Assembly (NCBI GenBank): GCA_026120185.1
Contig: JANUWF010003377.1
Coordinates: 941,001 to 1,005,000, forward strand
Reading direction: 5' to 3'
DNA: 64,000 nucleotides
Source of the DNA: Voacanga thouarsii
Lineage: Eukaryota; Streptophyta; Magnoliopsida; Gentianales; Apocynaceae
This document shows positions 58,852-64,000 of this stretch, piece by piece. Under the pieces are notes generated by a model. It was not told where the DNA came from, made no database searches, and saw nothing but the letters and a program-made list of their open reading frames with translations. Position 1 is the stretch's first letter. Each line of letters begins with the position of its first letter. Made by a program: the position numbers and the translations under genes.

Positions 58852-59569
58852 ACTAAGTTGGATTATATATATTAGAATATACTAAGATGACGAATTTGAT
58901 TTTGTTCAATAAAATAGTAATTTAAAGATTAATTTTTTATTTGCACATAGTATAAAAATATTTTGTAAATATTATTTTACATCATTCTTTCTTTCTTATA
59001 CAGTTATACTTATAATTTTGAATTATAGTCATTTATTATATTTAAAGTTAAAAATATATATGGAATATATATAATCTACATATACATATTAAAACTTTAA
59101 ACATAGTTAGATAAAAAAAATATTATTAAAATAAATTTAGGATACTTTTGAGAAAATTAAATATAAGATAATCAATTTTAATAATACTAGTCATAAATCT
59201 TAAATTTTTTATCATTAAGGAAAAATTTGAATTGATTTTATTATTTCTAATATTTTGCTCATTAGGAAAAAAAATTAGAATATATGTATATATGTCTACA
59301 TGCCTATATATATATATATTTGGTTCTAGTTTTGCTTCTTCGGTTCCGAACAGTGCATAATGGTTCAGGACGGTTTTCATACGGTTCGAAACGGTTCTTA
59401 GTGCAGATATTACATAAAAATTTCGAGATGGTTCAGTTCTGAAAAAATCAAAAGTTAAAGGTTTTTTTTTTATTCTGATTCTTTTCGATCCTATTATTCG
59501 GCTCGATTCGGTTATTCTCCAGTCCCCCGAGCAACCCTAATTATTAGGTTCCGTGACTACAACACCAAG
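58852..59569. other. AT-rich DNA with a possible hAT-like end
   Basis: No gene. 59325-59560 is rich in GGTTC and CGGTT repeats and ends GTCCCCCGAGCAACCCTAAT, resembling the right end of hAT-type elements whose ends read TTAGGGTTGCTCG. The left end was not found. Confidence 0.35.
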
Positions 59570-60293
59570 CTAGATATCCTTAGCATTCATTCAACTTATT
59601 AAACCTTTGCTCCTAATATTATGCACCACACTTCCTTTACCTATCTACTCTAAAATTAATCATATCTATTTAGTCCACAAAGATGCATTACTCTATATCC
59701 ACAACTAACTCAACTCCTTGCTCTGACAATCAATCCATGTCTACTAGAGTCACTCCACAAAAGCGTCGAGATTCCCTCTTCTATAGATTGGGTAGCTGGT
59801 GTGTCAACCCTATCCCCCTCCTTACCATCAACCTCAACTATCCCCATACCTTCCTCACCACCTAGCTCCACTATTCCCTCATCTTCCTCACCACCAAGCT
59901 CACCTATATCGCCCTCACCTACGGGCTCATCTATATCCGCCTCATTACCACTACCAACCTCTCCTAGGTCCTCCTCTCCCTATCTGAGACCAAATCAACC
60001 ACTGGAACAAAGAGTGGTGCTAAATTGGGTATCTCCAACTTCCTACTCTCAGGTTCGAGTAACTTAAAGGATGGAACCTCAAAATCATCCTCCTTAAATG
60101 TAAGGTCAACTAGCACTAGTGCCTCATGCTCTGCTTCATTATCACTCACGAACAAACCTGTCTTCGGTTCTGACTTCGTGTCAAACAAAGACGAGTCCGC
60201 TATAAGGATCGAGGCAGGAGGAATTCCACAACTTGGGGGCCAATCTCTGACAACCAATGCGAACATTCTAACTATCCTATAAACAAAACACAC
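59570..60293 (-). pseudogene. N-terminal gag-like ORF of Gypsy element L
   Basis: Minus strand open frame 60293-59964: FVSDNEAEHEALVLVDLTFK, EDDFEVPSFKLLEPESRKLE, an acidic, hydrophobic-poor protein directly downstream of a primer-binding site, which is the place of gag. Past 59964 the minus strand is a Gly/Glu-rich imperfect repeat (59800-59960) with stops. No capsid or zinc knuckle was recognised. Gag identity is inferred from position. Confidence 0.45.
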
Positions 60294-60359
60294 AGGTTTG
60301 TATCAGATTAAAATATTTAAGAGATAATACTTAAAAGATCAAGTAATTGTCTAAACATA

Positions 60360-60372
60360 GGCTCTGATATCA
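60360..60372 (-). other. Primer-binding site of Gypsy element L
   Basis: Minus strand TGATATCAGAGCC, one mismatch from the initiator-Met consensus TGGTATCAGAGCC, two bases after the LTR end. Confidence 0.8.
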
Positions 60373-60374
60373 CT

Positions 60375-62600
60375 TGTAACACTCCACTATTGATGTATCC
60401 AAAAAGGGCGGAATGTCACCCTATCCATAAGACCAATAGAAATGAAAGAACTTATTACATCGGAATAAAAAAAAATATACAAGTCTAAAACACATAACAA
60501 ATAACTGTCTCCCAAAAGAAGAATACAAAATAGAAATAACAACACTTCAATCTCTAAGGTTATCAAACTACTCAAAGTGGTATCGCCCTAAAAACATGAC
60601 AAAAATAGTGTGAGAAATACATCTTAGTAAGTCTCATGCATGCTATTGAACAATTTAAAGCAATTTCGTGAAAGCACTTTTGAGAACGCAATAGAAACAC
60701 GTTTGCAAGGCATAAAGCAACATTTCGAAATACAAGAAGAAAGTTGCATATATTGTATTTCCATACAAAGATAAGCCATTCGTAGCTGTGAAACTCTGCT
60801 TAAAGCACTTCTGAGTCATGACGCCACACTTTGTATATCATGCCAGCAATGGGTGTACAGCCCACCGGATGAGATATTTCTCTATCTCTCACCCAATTAT
60901 TCAGTTGTCCACTTTGGACTAATTGCCATTACAAACGAACAGTCATTACAGACTAATGCTAGCTCAGACTGACCTGACTTAGTAGTACTGACACCTTTTC
61001 TAGTTAGAATTCATCTCCCGGAGAATTCCCGGAGATGGCCGTCTACCAGAAGACTTTCCCTAACTATCGAAGGCTAGCACTAGCAGTCCACCCTTATTGA
61101 GTACTCAATGTTCATGTACTCGCTCAAAGTGCGTGCTCAAATTGGTGAATTTCAAATACCTTGGCATTACGAACATAGTTTTCTCAAAGCGAGTTTAAAA
61201 ATATTTTATTAGAATAAAGAGGTTGCTTGTAGAAAATCTATTTGGTGAGTAAAGGATTTTTTAATAAACTTTATTTTTTAAAATTGACCAACAAATAGAC
61301 TATGCTTGCATCCAAGTGATTCATAAGTAGCACATTTTCCAATTACATGGCACATTTTCCAATCACATTTAACTTTCAAACAATACACTTTAATTGAAAC
61401 CATTTATGCGAGAACTTATTTATATCAGTTCAGGAAGAAAAAGAATATTAGCTGTCTTTTTCCTTCACCTCAGATAAATCCTTTATCTAAATCATATAAC
61501 AATACATAGTCGCAATATGTCCCAAAATGTAGTATAATCAAAACCATTCAAATTAGTCGGATCTAAGATCTTAATAGACATGCTCATCTCTAATTCATCA
61601 TGGCATCATTACCCTATAGCGATAGCCTTAGATCTTATACTATCTTAAACTTTCACATGATAAAGTTTAAGTCCACCTATCCTATCAATGTAGCCTAATG
61701 TAATCATACAATCATGACATAGAATAAATGTCTTCCACTTACATCATCATAGTTTCAACCATAATATTTAATCATTCATCACTTATAGGATCATCTCAAA
61801 TAAAAGCTATGCATTTATCAGGATTACTTAGATATATCACAAAATAATAACAATAATATCCTCAATTGCATATTTAAAACACAAGATTGTTCAAAGTCCC
61901 CAAATTTACTATGATCACAATTCTCAGGTATCATAAATCTCCTATTTAAAAAATAAATAATGTAGCCTTAATTAATCTAATATAAAGATGCTATCTTTTT
62001 TAAGCAATCACTATAACATGCTCACTACGAAATAAGGTAACATTGTAGATCTAACACATAGGCATATTCTAAACATAATGTACACTATTCACTTCACTTT
62101 TCTAACTCCTTAGAAAAGGTCTCGGATTACCTCTTGTTTGTGTGAACTGAAGAAGAATGAAAAGGTGACTTTTTTGTGACATTGTTTTGGATCCGGTTGA
62201 GAGAAGTAACGAGGCTCGTCCCAAAAGGTAGGGGTTTGTGCGTTTGCAAGGGGAAGGGATCAAGATCCATGCTCGGTTTAGAGAAGAAAATAGAGAAGAA
62301 ATATGCTTTGTTGAAGGCTAAGAATTTCAGTCTTTGGAAGGGGGAAAACGTGAGTAAGTTGTGTAGTGTCGTTTGGTGTCAAGAAAATGATCAACTAATG
62401 ACCAATAAATGACCAAAGTTTGGTCTTTCTTTGGTGCCATTTTGTGAGTGAGCAATAGATGAAACAAAATGACCAATTGGGGATCAAGCAAAAGGCCGAA
62501 AATGAGAGAGCTTGAGAAGATGTGTGGTTTGTGTGTGTGTGAGAATGTGTTGGGCGAAAATGAGAGCACTCTAGGTTGTGTTTCGGTTTTGGTATAGTCT
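60375..62600 (-). repeat. Ty3/Gypsy 5' LTR L (right boundary uncertain)
   Basis: The 3' end is fixed at 60375 (minus ...GGAGTGTTACA) by the primer site. The interior has text common in long Gypsy LTRs (GGGTGTACAGCCCACCGGAT; CCCGGAGAATTCCCGG). The 5' limit could lie anywhere from 62.1 to 63.8 kb. A short open frame at 62176-62412 is not supported as a gene. Confidence 0.5.
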
Positions 62601-63299
62601 AGGTTGGCTAAGATTTTCTTGAAATGATAGGATAAAGATATGGCAAATATTTGATAGAGATATGATAATGATTTGATAAATAACTTCCATTATCTCTACA
62701 TTTATCTAGTAATTAGGATAAAATATCATAATTAATTTTAATAAATGAAAATAGAGTAATAAATCCCCTAGTAGTTGGCTAGGGTAAAAATCCTAAGAAA
62801 TAACGTAATTTAGATATTTTAAATTACTTTAAACAATTGAAATAATTAAGAGATAAATGTATATAAATAAAAATCTGATTTCATATATTTAACATTAGAC
62901 ATTATCTTTAAAAGATAGTAATAAAATAAAATTTCCAATTTGATACAATTAATTTAAATTCAAACTCTTAAAGAAGGTAATAAGGAAAATAATATTATTA
63001 GTTTAAAGATATTGGGAGATATTATCTAAAAACCAAGAGATAGAGTTTTTGTTGAGCCAAACTACCTCCATAAATGGCGGCACTCAAGCTGCTATTTTCC
63101 AGAAAATTACCTCCATAGAAGATTAAATAAGTCTCAATAAAGATAAATAAGCAATTTCCAAAAGATAAAATCTCTATTTTTTATTTTTATAACCTAGAAT
63201 TCAAAAACAGAATTGGAAAAGCCCTATCCTTAAAAGGTGATAGCTGGAATTTTTTCCTAACTTTCATTTTTTCGAAATTCAAGAAAAAAAAAAGGTATA

Positions 63300-63350
<51 letters not shown>

Positions 63351-64000
63351 TTATAGAATTCAGATTATAAGTGCTAATCATTTTTCTTGTGTAGATAATA
63401 CTTATATTTAGAAGATATTTATAACTTCAAAAGTAAAGGATAATTTTTCTAGTTTTATCACTTTGATTCCAAGATAAATACTCTCCAAAATCTTAGGAGA
63501 TAAACTCTAAAGAGGTGGCTAACAGGGAATTTCAGCCAAAAGGAAGGAAAATGGGAATAAAAAATATTTAGGAAGAGTTAGGATTTAAACTCAGGTCACC
63601 AAAGAATAATCCCCAAGTAATAACTACTAAACCACAATAACTCTTCTGTCCATAAAAAATGATTCCAAAAAAAAATACTTCAAGCCTTATAATTTAAACA
63701 AATTAACTTTAAAAAATTAAAATATTATGAAAAAAATAATTAATATAACAGAAAAAAAATTAGTTGCTCGGGCCCTTTACCTAGTAGTATTTAAAAAGGT
63801 ATTAATACAAACTATATGTCATGTTATCATGAATGACACATAATTTAATAAAATATAATATAATAAAAATTATAAAATAAAGAACAATTTTATGACCAAT
63901 CTATACACAAAAATAAATTTTCAAAATCACAATTACAAATTATAATTAGATAACAAAACAGTCAATTTTCAATCTTTTACAACTTTATTTGAATGGAGAA
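62601..64000. other. AT-rich DNA, microsatellite and SINE-like fragment
   Basis: (AT)n at 63302-63347. On the minus strand around 63655-63575, GTGGTTTAGTAGTTATTAC and, 30 bp later, GACCTGAGTTTAAATCC resemble the A and B boxes of a tRNA-derived SINE. No gene. Confidence 0.35.
63302..63347. repeat. (AT)n microsatellite
   Basis: About 23 AT units. Confidence 0.95.

Noticed and set aside
58597..58875. Open frames encoding MYVCMYVC repeats
   Set aside because: Direct translation of the ATGT/GT/AT microsatellite in three frames; no gene-like composition or signals.
62176..62412. 78-codon plus-strand frame as a gene
   Set aside because: Starts without conserved context inside LTR-like DNA; no domain, no splice or promoter signals.
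1..64000. CRISPR array, bacterial operon, rRNA or phage content
   Set aside because: No regularly spaced short repeats with unique spacers, no Shine-Dalgarno-led gene clusters; everything recognisable is plant nuclear or plant retroelement sequence.

Overview
This window is plant nuclear DNA, almost certainly from a eudicot. It is AT-rich and dominated by LTR retrotransposons whose primer sites match plant tRNA-iMet or the Athila/Tat type. It carries Mutator-like, hAT-like and CACTA-like DNA transposons. The few cellular-type genes have short GT-AG introns and belong to plant-specific families (RWP-RK, plant mobile domain, NPR1-like). An asterid is possible, but the sequence does not settle the species. 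No bacterial-type gene, CRISPR array or convincing tRNA/rRNA gene was seen.

Layout. 0-10.6 kb: decayed Ty3/Gypsy gag and env-like/'plant transposon protein' remnants, with broken Copia LTRs. 10.6-23.25 kb: a nested stack. A Copia 5' half (LTR, PBS, gag) is cut by a minus-strand Gypsy 3' end, which is followed by a second Copia 5' half (LTR, PBS, gag, protease, start of integrase). 23.25-25.28 kb: an exon-like minus-strand fragment under a promoter-like repeat, then unassigned sequence. 25.29-30.45 kb: the best-defined element, a Copia-type LTR retrotransposon on the minus strand with matching TTTTG target duplications and LTRs differing at three positions. Its protease, integrase core and part of gag are replaced by an antisense, intron-containing RWP-RK (RKD-type) transcription factor gene. 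31.5-37.7 kb: a plant-mobile-domain (MAIN-like) pseudogene and a MuDR transposase pseudogene with repeated GGTCGCATT motifs. 37.8-40.4 kb: a RING-H2 gene with one frameshift and an N-terminal fragment of a paralogue. 40.4-50.3 kb: Copia and Gypsy LTRs, enclosing a TIR-flanked, Pack-MULE-like element that carries an NPR1-like N-terminal/BTB fragment and is itself hit by a hAT-type element with a perfect 8-bp target duplication. 50.3-56.3 kb: a minus-strand Copia 5' half of the same family as the one at 17.5 kb. 56.3-64 kb: Gypsy gag remnants, a long compound microsatellite, another Gypsy LTR and AT-rich DNA.

What stands out is gene capture by transposons. An RWP-RK regulator travels inside a recently moved, non-autonomous LTR retrotransposon. 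An NPR1-like fragment sits inside a Mutator-like element. A promoter-like segment is shared between a RING gene and an unrelated exon fragment 14 kb away. Nearly every transposon protein here is broken. The RWP-RK domain is intact, although exon 1 of that gene carries a stop codon.
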